Assembly (NCBI GenBank): GCA_964579395.1
Contig: CAZOFT010000003.1
Location: forward strand, 1 to 64,000
DNA from: JACOTV01 sp964579395
Lineage (GTDB): Bacteria; Patescibacteriota; Microgenomatia; UBA1406; GWC2-37-13
Direction: 5' to 3'
DNA length: 64,000 nt
Within the stretch, counting starts at the first letter, position 1. Every line of letters starts with the position of its first letter. The position numbers and the translations under genes were made by a program. Below are positions 7,843-15,329 of the stretch, one piece after another. Below the pieces are notes generated by a model. That model had not been told where the DNA came from and searched no databases. It saw nothing but the letters and a program-made list of their open reading frames with translations.

Positions 7843-10251
7843 CTATCGCACGATTATATTTAGGATCTTGCCGGGCACATAAATAACTTTTTGAGGCTCT
7901 GTAACAAGATATTTCTGCACAATATCTACTTTCTTTGCAGCTGCCACAACCTCTTCTTGCGTGCTTTCAGCTGACATTGCAAGTACGGCACGAACTTTGC
8001 CATTTATCTGCACAGGTATATTCACGTTCGCCTTTTTTAATACTTCTTTATGAGATATAGGCCACGTCTGTACATGAATACTTTCACCTTCGCCAAGATC
8101 ACTCCATAGTTCATCAGCCATATGTGGGGCAAATGGAGCAAGGAGCTTGAGCAATGTTTCAAACTCATCCTTTGTGATTGAGTCTTTTTTATACAGATGA
8201 TTTACCCACGTCATAATAAACGCTAATGCGGTATTACACTTAATTTGACCCATATCACGCGTGACGTTCTCGACTGCCTGATTCATAGCAAGCTCATCCT
8301 CATCAGTCACAGCGCCTTCTTTGATCCGATCTGCCAGCTTCCACACACGCTGGAGAAAGCGAAACATCCCCGCAACCGCCTCATCAGACCAAGGCCCTGT
8401 GCCTTCATATGGCATCATGAATGCCAGGTATGCGCGCACTGTGTCAGCACCATACTCACGAACAATATCATCGGGATTAATCACATTCCCCTTAGACTTA
8501 CTCATTTTGTTATGATCAGGTCCAAGCACGATTCCGTGCTGCACGCGCTTGTTTGCAAACTCAGCAAAATCTACAAGACCCAAATCATTAAAAAATCGCG
8601 TGAAAAAGCGCGCATAGAGAGTATGGCCCAGTGTGTGCTCAGCTCCCCCGAAATACACGTCTACCGGCATGGTTTTGGCCGCTTTTTGAGGATCAAATGG
8701 TCCGTCTTCGTAATGGTTGTCCAGATAGCGGAAAAAGTACCAGGCTGAATCAAAGAATGTATCCAACGTTTCTGGGTCACGCTGCGCGTCCCCTGCGCAG
8801 GTGGGACACACCACATTCATCCACTGCTCGTTTGAGGCAAGAGGCGCTTTGCCACGCGGCGTAAAGTCCACATCATACGGCAAAGTAACCGGCAAGTCCT
8901 TCTCCGGAACCGGCACCATACCGCACTTCTCGCAGTGAATCATAGGTACAGGAGTCCCCCAATAGCGCTGTCTGCTCACTGACCAGTCACGAATGTGATA
9001 GGTGACTTTTTTCTTTCCCCACCCTTTTTGCTCTATATGCTCCATGATTTTCTGTGTCGCATCATGAATATTCATACCGTCCAAAAACCCTGAGTTAACC
9101 ATCGTTCCCTCTGTCTCTTGCACTTGATCAGCACGAGTTACTTCTGAATCATCACCATCTTCACCGACAACTACCCGAATGATCGGCAGATCAAAGGTCG
9201 ACGCAAACTCAAAGTCGCGCAAATCATGCGCAGGAACACCCACGAGAGCTCCGGTACCAAATCCACCGAGTACAAAGTCTGAAATCCAGATCGGCATCTT
9301 TGCACCGGTCAGTTGATTCAGCGCATATGCCCCGGTGAATACACCGGTCTTTTTTCGAACTTCAGCAACGCGTTCAATTTCCGATTTTGCAGTTGCCGAT
9401 TTTACATATGCCTGGACATCGGTTTGTTGTTCTTTTGTTGTAATTTTTCCAACAAGATCATGTTCCGGCGCAAGCGCTATAAATGTGGCGCCGAAGTTCG
9501 TATCCGGGCGTGTGGTAAACACTGCCACCGTCTCATCAGAATCGACGATGTCATACGTTATCTCTATACCTTCTTTCCGGCCGATCCAATTATTTTGCCC
9601 CGTGCGCACGGAAAGCGGCCAGTCCGCATCTGGCTTTTCAGGCCAGATTAGCTCATCAGCATACTGAGTAATCTTCAAAAACCACTGTGCAATTTCTTTT
9701 TGCTCAACCACGCTGTCACAGCGCCAACATTTGCCGTCAACCACATGCTCGTCGGCCAACACTGTCTGATCGACAGGACACCAGTTAGACATGCGTGCTC
9801 CGCGATAAGCAATGCCTTTTTCATACATTTTGAGGAAAATCCATTGATTCCATTTCATATAACTGTCGCTGCAGGCCACATGGATGTCGTCCAGGGCAAT
9901 CATCGAACCCATGGTGCGAAACTGCTTCTGCATGGTTTCTATATTGCTCATCGTCCAGTCCTGCGGATGAATTCCCCGCTTGATCGCGGCGTTTTCTGCA
10001 GGAAGGCCGGTTGTGTCATAGCCGTGCGGAAAAAAGACATCATATCCCTGCATGCGCAAAAAGCGTGAGTAGATATCAGGCGTAGTCCAGCTGAACCAAT
10101 GACCGATGTGGAGATCTCCGGAAGTATAAGGAAGCTCAACGAGGGTATAAAATTTCTTTTTTTTCGGATCATTTTGATAGGCATACAGCTTGGCATCATG
10201 CCACTTTTGTTGCCATTTTGGTTCGATTTCTGATGGTTGATACTTTTTCAT
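7843..10251 (-). CDS. leuS: Leucyl-tRNA synthetase
   Basis: Class I aminoacyl-tRNA synthetase of about 802 residues that charges tRNA-Leu with leucine. HIGH is at residues 48-51 (GDLHIGHWF), the CP1 editing domain contains TTRPDTNFGATF and GTGALVGVPAHD, and the zinc-type segment CEKCGMVPVPE is followed by CPTC. KMSKS lies near residue 582 (HNKMSKSKGNVINPDD). The anticodon-binding and C-terminal domains follow (LAPFAPHMADELW; VQINGKVRAVL). Length fits bacterial LeuRS. I chose ATG 10251 (MKKYQPSEIEP); an upstream in-frame codon at 10293 lies inside a terminator hairpin and is unlikely. An extended -10 box at 10301-10309 may drive it. Confidence 0.97.
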   Translation of the reverse strand: MKKYQPSEIEPKWQQKWHDAKLYAYQNDPKKKKFYTLVELPYTSGDLHIGHWFSWTTPDIYSRFLRMQGYDVFFPHGYDTTGLPAENAAIKRGIHPQDWTMSNIETMQKQFRTMGSMIALDDIHVACSDSYMKWNQWIFLKMYEKGIAYRGARMSNWCPVDQTVLADEHVVDGKCWRCDSVVEQKEIAQWFLKITQYADELIWPEKPDADWPLSVRTGQNNWIGRKEGIEITYDIVDSDETVAVFTTRPDTNFGATFIALAPEHDLVGKITTKEQQTDVQAYVKSATAKSEIERVAEVRKKTGVFTGAYALNQLTGAKMPIWISDFVLGGFGTGALVGVPAHDLRDFEFASTFDLPIIRVVVGEDGDDSEVTRADQVQETEGTMVNSGFLDGMNIHDATQKIMEHIEQKGWGKKKVTYHIRDWSVSRQRYWGTPVPMIHCEKCGMVPVPEKDLPVTLPYDVDFTPRGKAPLASNEQWMNVVCPTCAGDAQRDPETLDTFFDSAWYFFRYLDNHYEDGPFDPQKAAKTMPVDVYFGGAEHTLGHTLYARFFTRFFNDLGLVDFAEFANKRVQHGIVLGPDHNKMSKSKGNVINPDDIVREYGADTVRAYLAFMMPYEGTGPWSDEAVAGMFRFLQRVWKLADRIKEGAVTDEDELAMNQAVENVTRDMGQIKCNTALAFIMTWVNHLYKKDSITKDEFETLLKLLAPFAPHMADELWSDLGEGESIHVQTWPISHKEVLKKANVNIPVQINGKVRAVLAMSAESTQEEVVAAAKKVDIVQKYLVTEPQKVIYVPGKILNIIVR

Positions 10252-10260
10252 CTTGAAAGA

Positions 10261-10298
10261 CAATAAAAAACAGCGTGGAGGTTGCCCTGCCACGCTGT
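10261..10298 (-). terminator. Rho-independent terminator after the RRM gene
   Basis: On the minus strand a perfect 9-bp stem (ACAGCGTGG with CCACGCTGT, arms 10290-10298 and 10270-10278) is followed by TTTTTTATT. It begins about 22 bases after the RRM stop codon and sits in the predicted leader of leuS. Confidence 0.85.
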
Positions 10299-10300
10299 CA

Positions 10301-10309
10301 ATTATACCA
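10301..10309 (-). promoter_or_regulatory. Candidate extended -10 promoter for leuS
   Basis: TGGTATAAT on the minus strand is a perfect TATAAT with the TGn extension. No good -35 is seen. A transcript from here would start inside or just before the terminator hairpin at 10261-10298, so its role is uncertain. Confidence 0.4.
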
Positions 10310-10320
10310 AACGGTACGAA

Positions 10321-10716
10321 TTACTCTTGCATATCGCCGAAGTCGGTATGACCCATATCGACGTCAGAATGATCAGAGTGTACTCTACGATTTGATTCAA
10401 AACGGGATCCGCCATTTCCACGACGGGGACCGCGATCAAAACGATCACCACCACGCTCACTTCTCTCACGAGGAGGTCGTGCTTCTGAGACAAAGATGTT
10501 TCGTCCTTTAAAGTCGGTGTTGTTGAGTGCGTCTACTGCTGCCTGAGCATCTTCTTCGTTCTCAAATTCGACGAAACCGAATCCTTTTGAGCGGCCGGTA
10601 TCTGAATATCGAACGACAGATGCTGATGCGAGTGCGCCGTATTGAGAGAACAGATCATTCAAATCCTGATCCTGTACTTCATACAGTAAGTTGCCTACAT
10701 ACAATCGTTTATTCAT
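10321..10716 (-). CDS. RNA-binding protein with one RRM domain
   Basis: 131 residues. One RNA recognition motif fills residues 4-82, with RNP2 LYVGNL (5-10) and RNP1 KGFGFVEF (44-51), both carrying the aromatic residues needed for stacking on RNA. The C-terminal tail from about 83 is rich in Arg, Gly, Asp and Ser with RG-like pieces, as in glycine-rich RRM proteins of cyanobacteria and other bacteria. A role as RNA chaperone or cold-response protein is likely by family; the exact target is unknown. ATG 10716 was chosen because GAGGTGA lies 7 bases before it; a GTG at 10725 overlaps that site. It is a single-gene unit with a promoter at 10820-10848 and a strong terminator. Confidence 0.93.
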   Translation of the reverse strand: MNKRLYVGNLLYEVQDQDLNDLFSQYGALASASVVRYSDTGRSKGFGFVEFENEEDAQAAVDALNNTDFKGRNIFVSEARPPRERSERGGDRFDRGPRRGNGGSRFESNRRVHSDHSDVDMGHTDFGDMQE

Positions 10717-10819
10717 GCATATCACCTCGCCTTCTATAGTCTGCTTTTTGAAAGATCACTACCTATGTGAAAAGTCCTGTCCCCTACCGAGTGGAAGAAG
10801 TTTACTGTGGGCTGTACGA

Positions 10820-10848
10820 TCAATACGAAACGAATAATATCAAGTCAA
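10820..10848 (-). promoter_or_regulatory. Promoter of the RRM gene
   Basis: TTGACT (10843-10848), a 17-base spacer, then TATTGA (10820-10825) on the minus strand. This gives a leader of roughly 95 bases before ATG 10716. The rest of 10717-10887 shows no gene. Confidence 0.55.
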
Positions 10849-10887
10849 TTTTACAGGGGGATCGATAGAAGTGCAATAGCAACAGTA

Positions 10888-11028
10888 TTAGCTATATACC
10901 GATTGGAGCCTGATGGCATAGGACACAATCAATATAAGAAACAGCAAGATAAACAGCACACCCACGATCAGAAAAAACACATATCGGTGTGAGTGTCCTG
11001 TCTCTTTCGTGTATTGCTCTTCATCCAT
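10888..11028 (-). CDS. Small single-span membrane protein (46 aa)
   Basis: A 46-residue gene starting MDEEQYTKETGHSHRY, followed by an uninterrupted hydrophobic stretch (residues 17-39, VFFLIVGVLFILLFLILIVS) and a short basic/polar tail ending RLQSVYS. The start is well supported: AAAGGAG lies 7 bases before the ATG and forms the last codons of the upstream gene, whose stop is 2 bases before this ATG, so translation is probably coupled. Orientation is predicted N-in with a short C-terminal tail. The function is unknown. Because it is coupled to the membrane-anchored protein encoded just upstream, the two may form a complex. Confidence 0.7.
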   Translation of the reverse strand: MDEEQYTKETGHSHRYVFFLIVGVLFILLFLILIVSYAIRLQSVYS

Positions 11029-11030
11029 AG

Positions 11031-12239
11031 TTAATCTCCTTTTTTTGTGGTAACTGTAACGCCGTTGCCCGAACTATGCACCGGCGCCGGAAATGTTGCC
11101 ATAAACTGCACAGTATGACCACGCTCAGATGTGGCAACCCCTTGAAACACATACGTAGGTATCAACGCCTGCTGCGCTTGGCCGCTGCCAGTTGATATAT
11201 ACATTAGTCGTGCTTGTAAAACTCGAGCATTCATCAACACACCAGATGAGAGCGCTATTGGCTTACCCTTTTCATCTGCAGAATCCTGCTGTGCAACAAA
11301 CATATCATACTGGCCGCGCGTCACCTTCGTCAGAGCCTCCAGAGCAGGAACCAGTTCATCTGTTTGTTCAGACTGACTCAAGTCGCGCAAATGCATATGC
11401 GAATCAACAGACACAATCTTACCTTCTTTGACCCCCACAATGACGGTATTCACTTCACCGATTCGTGCCCGTCCGGTAGTGACATCGCTCGCATAGACAA
11501 TGGATTCATCGCTTGGAATGATCTGCACCCATGAAGGCAGCGGAGTTTGTGTCCACTGAGCGAGAGAGAGCTTTGCTGAATACGGCAGCAACTCCTGCAG
11601 ATTCACGACCGGAAGACCCAGCTTATTCCAATCGCGCTGTACTTCGTAGTAGCGCACGTCAGGCTCTCCCCGCCTGGTGAAATATGACTTAATCATAAAC
11701 GTCTGCTCATTAAAAACCTGTTCAACATATGCAAGAACAGCAGACTCAATACCTGCTACTGAAGGAAGCGGCATGCCACCTGGACTCTGAAGAGTAAACC
11801 AGCCGGTGTCAGCATCAAGCTTGATCAAAGCAGCAGCGTCGCTTGCGATGTAGGCTCCAGACTCGCTTTGCAACGCAATATCACGACCAACAATTCTGTG
11901 CATAATCGGCTCTACTTGGGCCTGGGAGAGATCAGACAGAAGTGGATATACGCGCCCCGATGTGGTTGCTGTGGGCACATCAGCACCGAGTATATTCCAG
12001 TTTTTCACCACGAATGCTTCTTCCGTGGCAGTCTTGCCGATTTGTTCAAAATAAGTGTTCGGGTTTTCTGGCTGATCAGTAAGCCTGTTTGTGCTCGCCG
12101 AGGTGGAAGAAGTTGTTTTTTTATCTTCTTTGAGCCGGGTTGCAAGTGTGGCCATAAGAAGAAGCACGACCAAGGCACACAAGCTTAAAAGCCAATACGG
12201 TATGTGAACTTTATGCTGCGGAGTCACCTGTGCATCCAT
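11031..12239 (-). CDS. Membrane-anchored exported protein of unknown function
   Basis: 402 residues. A single N-terminal membrane span at about 14-34 (WLLSLCALVVLLLMATLA) is preceded by a short polar stretch with a His/Lys, so the remaining 365 residues probably lie outside the cytoplasm. A Thr/Ser-rich linker (about 40-60) leads to a mixed alpha/beta domain without Cys. The later part alternates strands and helices and contains the VIVGVKEGKIVSVDSHMH segment. I do not recognise the family; the layout loosely recalls YycH/YycI-like sensor accessory proteins, but no motif proves it. It follows the arginase-family gene by 31 bases and ends on a Shine-Dalgarno sequence for the 46-residue membrane protein. 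Confidence 0.75.
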   Translation of the reverse strand: MDAQVTPQHKVHIPYWLLSLCALVVLLLMATLATRLKEDKKTTSSTSASTNRLTDQPENPNTYFEQIGKTATEEAFVVKNWNILGADVPTATTSGRVYPLLSDLSQAQVEPIMHRIVGRDIALQSESGAYIASDAAALIKLDADTGWFTLQSPGGMPLPSVAGIESAVLAYVEQVFNEQTFMIKSYFTRRGEPDVRYYEVQRDWNKLGLPVVNLQELLPYSAKLSLAQWTQTPLPSWVQIIPSDESIVYASDVTTGRARIGEVNTVIVGVKEGKIVSVDSHMHLRDLSQSEQTDELVPALEALTKVTRGQYDMFVAQQDSADEKGKPIALSSGVLMNARVLQARLMYISTGSGQAQQALIPTYVFQGVATSERGHTVQFMATFPAPVHSSGNGVTVTTKKGD

Positions 12240-12270
12240 GTATAAATGGTACGTGACAGCTGAAGAGGTG

Positions 12271-13152
12271 TCAAATTGCGACTGAGCTCAACAATGCCTG
12301 CAGCAGGCTCTGAGCAAAAGCGACAGTTTCGCCCTTGTCTCGACGCGGATTCACCTCCACCAGCTCAACAGCACAAAACGGAAGCTTTGCCGCAAACAAA
12401 AAGCCGAGATCTTCAAGAAACAATCCTTTTTCAGCGGGGATACCGGTCCCCGGAGCAATAGTTGCATCAAAACCATCGATATCGATATCCAGAACCAAAT
12501 GCTCAAACGACTCACACCACGTGAGAATCGTTTTGTGCACATCTGCACGGGTCAGATCATCACGCGAATACACCACCATATTGTGTTCTCTGATAAATCG
12601 TTTTTCCTCTTCTTCTGCATCCATGTTTCCCAAATAAAGACATTGATTCGAACCCAGTTTCGTCGAGTCCGTCAGTTGCTCCAGAGATGCATCATCAAAA
12701 TGATCGAGAAATGCACGCATCCACATGCCATGCATATTGCCGGTTTGTGAAGTTTGCTTGAGATGAATATCAGGATGGGAATCAATACGGATCACGCCCA
12801 CTGTTTTGGGGTCGTACACGCTTAATACAGCGTGCAGCGGAGCAAGCGATATCGTATGATCGCCGCCGATACTCACAGGAAGCTCTCCATCACGCAGCGC
12901 CTGCTGAATGAGTGCTGAGACCAATCTACTCTCATATGCTATGGTAGCATAAATGTCATTTGAGCCCATATCATGAACTGATTTGTAATGAAAGCTATTG
13001 ACTTTTGACTGAGGAAAATGAGATTGGAGAAAATCCTTGGTGAGAATTGCTTCGGGTCCATCTTCTACGCCGACATTGAGCTCACTCCCCTTCCAGGGCA
13101 GATTGTGCATCCCCAACCGCGAAGAAAGCGCAAAAAAATGCGGCTGTTTCAT
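12271..13152 (-). CDS. Arginase/agmatinase/formiminoglutamase (ureohydrolase) family enzyme
   Basis: 293 residues, the usual length. The two-manganese site is complete: GGDHT (H99), DSHPDIH (D124, H126, D128, with H130), and DIDGFD (D224, D226, D229). HGM at 141-143 and VELVEVNP near the C-terminus, with the conserved Glu, also match. Family members hydrolyse guanidino compounds to urea or formamide; arginine, agmatine, guanidinobutyrate and formiminoglutamate cannot be told apart here. Its ATG overlaps the trpS stop (ATGA), so it is translationally coupled in the tyrS-trpS cluster, where a role in arginine or polyamine turnover is possible. Confidence 0.9.
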   Translation of the reverse strand: MKQPHFFALSSRLGMHNLPWKGSELNVGVEDGPEAILTKDFLQSHFPQSKVNSFHYKSVHDMGSNDIYATIAYESRLVSALIQQALRDGELPVSIGGDHTISLAPLHAVLSVYDPKTVGVIRIDSHPDIHLKQTSQTGNMHGMWMRAFLDHFDDASLEQLTDSTKLGSNQCLYLGNMDAEEEEKRFIREHNMVVYSRDDLTRADVHKTILTWCESFEHLVLDIDIDGFDATIAPGTGIPAEKGLFLEDLGFLFAAKLPFCAVELVEVNPRRDKGETVAFAQSLLQALLSSVAI

Positions 13153-14144
13153 AGACCAAGACCCATTGCCTTCGTAACCTGAGCTACTTTCTGTGAAGAT
13201 CGCTCACGCACTGCCTGAGCACTGGCTTCCAGTACTGTGGCGACGTGGGAACTATCTGAAACAATTTCTGCATATCGTTCTTGAATCGGTGACAAAAATG
13301 CAACCACCTGCTCAGCAAGATCTCCCTTAAAATCACCATATCCTCGTCCATCATACTGTTTAATCAGCTCGTCTTTTGAGCGACCTGAGACAACAGTAAA
13401 GATCGTCAACAAATTGTCGAGTCCGTCTGAAATCGACTCAGCTAAAAACGTAGATGCAGAATCAGTTACGGCGCGTTTGATTTTTTTCACGATCATGTCG
13501 GGCTCATCCAAGAGATACAAGCATCCCGATTGATCTTCATCGGATTTACTCATTTTTGCGCTCGGGTTCTGCAGACTCATGATGCGACGACCGCGACCTT
13601 CATCAATTTGCGCCTGTGGCAGCACAAATGTCTCACCGTATTGGGAGTTGAATCGTTTGGCGATATCGCGAGCCAGCTCCACATGCTGGCGTTGGTCCTC
13701 GCCGACCGGCACAATGTGCGTGTCATAAAGCAGGATGTCTGCAGCCATTAAGGTTGGATAACTGTACAGACCCAACGATGCACGCTCTTTTTGTTTTGCT
13801 TCTTTCTCCTTATATTGTGTCATTCGATCCATCCACCCCATCGGCGTGACACAATTGAAAATCCATCCCAAATATGGATGATCAGGATTCTGCGACTGCA
13901 CAAACAGGTTAGACTTTTTAGGATCAATACCGCAAGCCATATACAGCGCGGCGAGTTCAAGGATGTTTTTGCGAAGCACTGCCGGATCTTGTGCTACGGT
14001 AATCGCGTGCAGGTCGACAATACAAAAAATCAGATCATACACTCCCTCATCCTGCATCGCTTTCCACTGACTGATAGCACCTACATAATTGCCGATGTGC
14101 AGTCCGCCTGATGGCTGAATCCCGGAGAAAATAGTTTTTTTCAT
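13149..14144 (-). CDS. trpS: Tryptophanyl-tRNA synthetase
   Basis: 331 residues, class I, bacterial type. The signature GGLHIGNYVGA (HIGN at 16-19) and the loop AKMSKSDED (KMSKS at about 197-201) are intact. MGWMDRMTQYKEK and PVGEDQRQHVELARD, which bind tryptophan and adenylate in the family, are present. It charges tRNA-Trp. It starts 5 bases after the tyrS stop and overlaps the next gene by 4 bases, so it belongs to one transcription unit. Confidence 0.97.
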   Translation of the reverse strand: MKKTIFSGIQPSGGLHIGNYVGAISQWKAMQDEGVYDLIFCIVDLHAITVAQDPAVLRKNILELAALYMACGIDPKKSNLFVQSQNPDHPYLGWIFNCVTPMGWMDRMTQYKEKEAKQKERASLGLYSYPTLMAADILLYDTHIVPVGEDQRQHVELARDIAKRFNSQYGETFVLPQAQIDEGRGRRIMSLQNPSAKMSKSDEDQSGCLYLLDEPDMIVKKIKRAVTDSASTFLAESISDGLDNLLTIFTVVSGRSKDELIKQYDGRGYGDFKGDLAEQVVAFLSPIQERYAEIVSDSSHVATVLEASAQAVRERSSQKVAQVTKAMGLGL

Positions 14145-14149
14145 GATGA

Positions 14150-15229
14150 TTAGCGGGTAACTTGATACGATTTTACTTCTTCAAGTAGCTTCTTTGCAGT
14201 GGCATCATTTTCAAAGTGGTCACGCACCGGCTGAATGAGCTCATCAAGCGCTTTTGCGACTGCATTTTTTAGATCCATCGGATGCACCTCTTTTGCAGCA
14301 AACGCCTGCTCGAGTTCGTCATATGTGCCAAATGACACATTGCCGCCAAATTTTTCAGGTCGCTCAATCGTGAGCGTTTCCTTGAGTTCAAACACGATGT
14401 ATTTGCAGTATTCCAACACGGGATTATCTGACACTTCACCCTCCAGACACCACGCCTTATTGATCTTGCGCTTGATGTCCTCTGCAGTGTCGGTCATAAA
14501 TATGGCGCTGTCCGGGTGGGATTTGCTCATCTTCAGCTCAATCGTGCGCTTAGTCTTGTCTTCCACTTCAGTAGTCGGCTTCCCCAGCCCCATAAGCATA
14601 TGATGACTCACTACCACCGGCTTCCAGTACCCGAGCTGATTCCCGACTTCGCGTGCAAGCATATTTACCTTCCGCTGATCCATCCCCAGCTGAGTAATCT
14701 TGGCGCCGAGTGTAAAAATGTCTGCCACTTGCATACACGAATAGATGACATGTGCACCAGTCAAGCCTTCCAACGACTCCTCACGCCCCATCATCTCAGC
14801 GGTTCGCACAAAGCGCTTTAAGGCATTGCTTTTGCCGATTTGAAGCACCAACTGCCAATATGCAGGATCACGTGTCACCTCAGAGGCCCAGACAAACTCC
14901 ACCTTTGATAAGTCCATGCCGCATGCTTTCCAGACTTCGATGAAATACTTCCCCACTGTCTGGATCTTCTCCAGATCTCCACCCATTTTGTTGTTGGCCA
15001 TAGCATGCCAATCTGCCACAAACATCTTAAAACGCACCCCTGCTTTGATCATTTTGTTTACATTTATTGCTCGCAGCAGTCCCTGGGCAATATGAATTTG
15101 GCCTGACGGCTCAAACCCGTCATACGCAATGAGTTCTTCATCCGACTCCAGAAGCGTCTTCAACTCATCAAGCTGTACAATCTCTTCGCCGACTTGTTGC
15201 ACCAGAGCAAGCTTTTCTTGTGTATCCAT
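14150..15229 (-). CDS. tyrS: Tyrosyl-tRNA synthetase, archaeal/eukaryotic type
   Basis: 359 residues. The class I signature is in GFEPSGQIHIAQG (38-50), and the KMSKS loop is intact near residue 232 (ELKMSKSHPDS). Several segments match the archaeal enzyme (as in Methanocaldococcus) rather than the usual bacterial TyrRS: MDQRKVNMLARE, RPEKFGG, and EVHPMDLKNAVA near the C-terminus. The protein lacks the bacterial S4-like C-terminal domain. It charges tRNA-Tyr; archaeal-type enzymes normally recognise a C1-G72 pair, so the cognate tRNA here may differ from standard bacterial tRNA-Tyr. ATG 15229 was chosen because TATAAT (15236-15241) lies 6 bases before it, which suggests a leaderless mRNA. First gene of the tyrS-trpS-arginase cluster. 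Confidence 0.95.
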   Translation of the reverse strand: MDTQEKLALVQQVGEEIVQLDELKTLLESDEELIAYDGFEPSGQIHIAQGLLRAINVNKMIKAGVRFKMFVADWHAMANNKMGGDLEKIQTVGKYFIEVWKACGMDLSKVEFVWASEVTRDPAYWQLVLQIGKSNALKRFVRTAEMMGREESLEGLTGAHVIYSCMQVADIFTLGAKITQLGMDQRKVNMLAREVGNQLGYWKPVVVSHHMLMGLGKPTTEVEDKTKRTIELKMSKSHPDSAIFMTDTAEDIKRKINKAWCLEGEVSDNPVLEYCKYIVFELKETLTIERPEKFGGNVSFGTYDELEQAFAAKEVHPMDLKNAVAKALDELIQPVRDHFENDATAKKLLEEVKSYQVTR

Positions 15230-15235
15230 GTGCCC

Positions 15236-15241
15236 ATTATA
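15236..15241 (-). promoter_or_regulatory. -10 box of tyrS, 6 bases before its ATG
   Basis: A perfect TATAAT on the minus strand. The expected transcription start is at or next to the A of ATG 15229. No clear -35 is seen. Confidence 0.55.
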
Positions 15242-15293
15242 CAAATACTGCCGCCGATTTAGGAAGTGGATTTGAATATGCTATTTTGGGGGG

Positions 15294-15322
15294 TTGCAAT
15301 TTATACGATGCACTCTCATAAT
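15294..15322 (+). promoter_or_regulatory. Promoter of the acetyl-CoA synthetase gene
   Basis: TTGCAA (15294-15299), a 17-base spacer, CATAAT (15317-15322). The predicted start of transcription falls on ATG 15330, which rules out the ATG at 15321 inside the -10 box as the start codon. Confidence 0.65.
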
Positions 15323-15329
15323 GGATTCT

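Noticed and set aside
8245..8748. 167-residue plus-strand open frame inside leuS
   Set aside because: Shadow of the well-supported leuS frame; no recognisable domain or ribosome-binding site.
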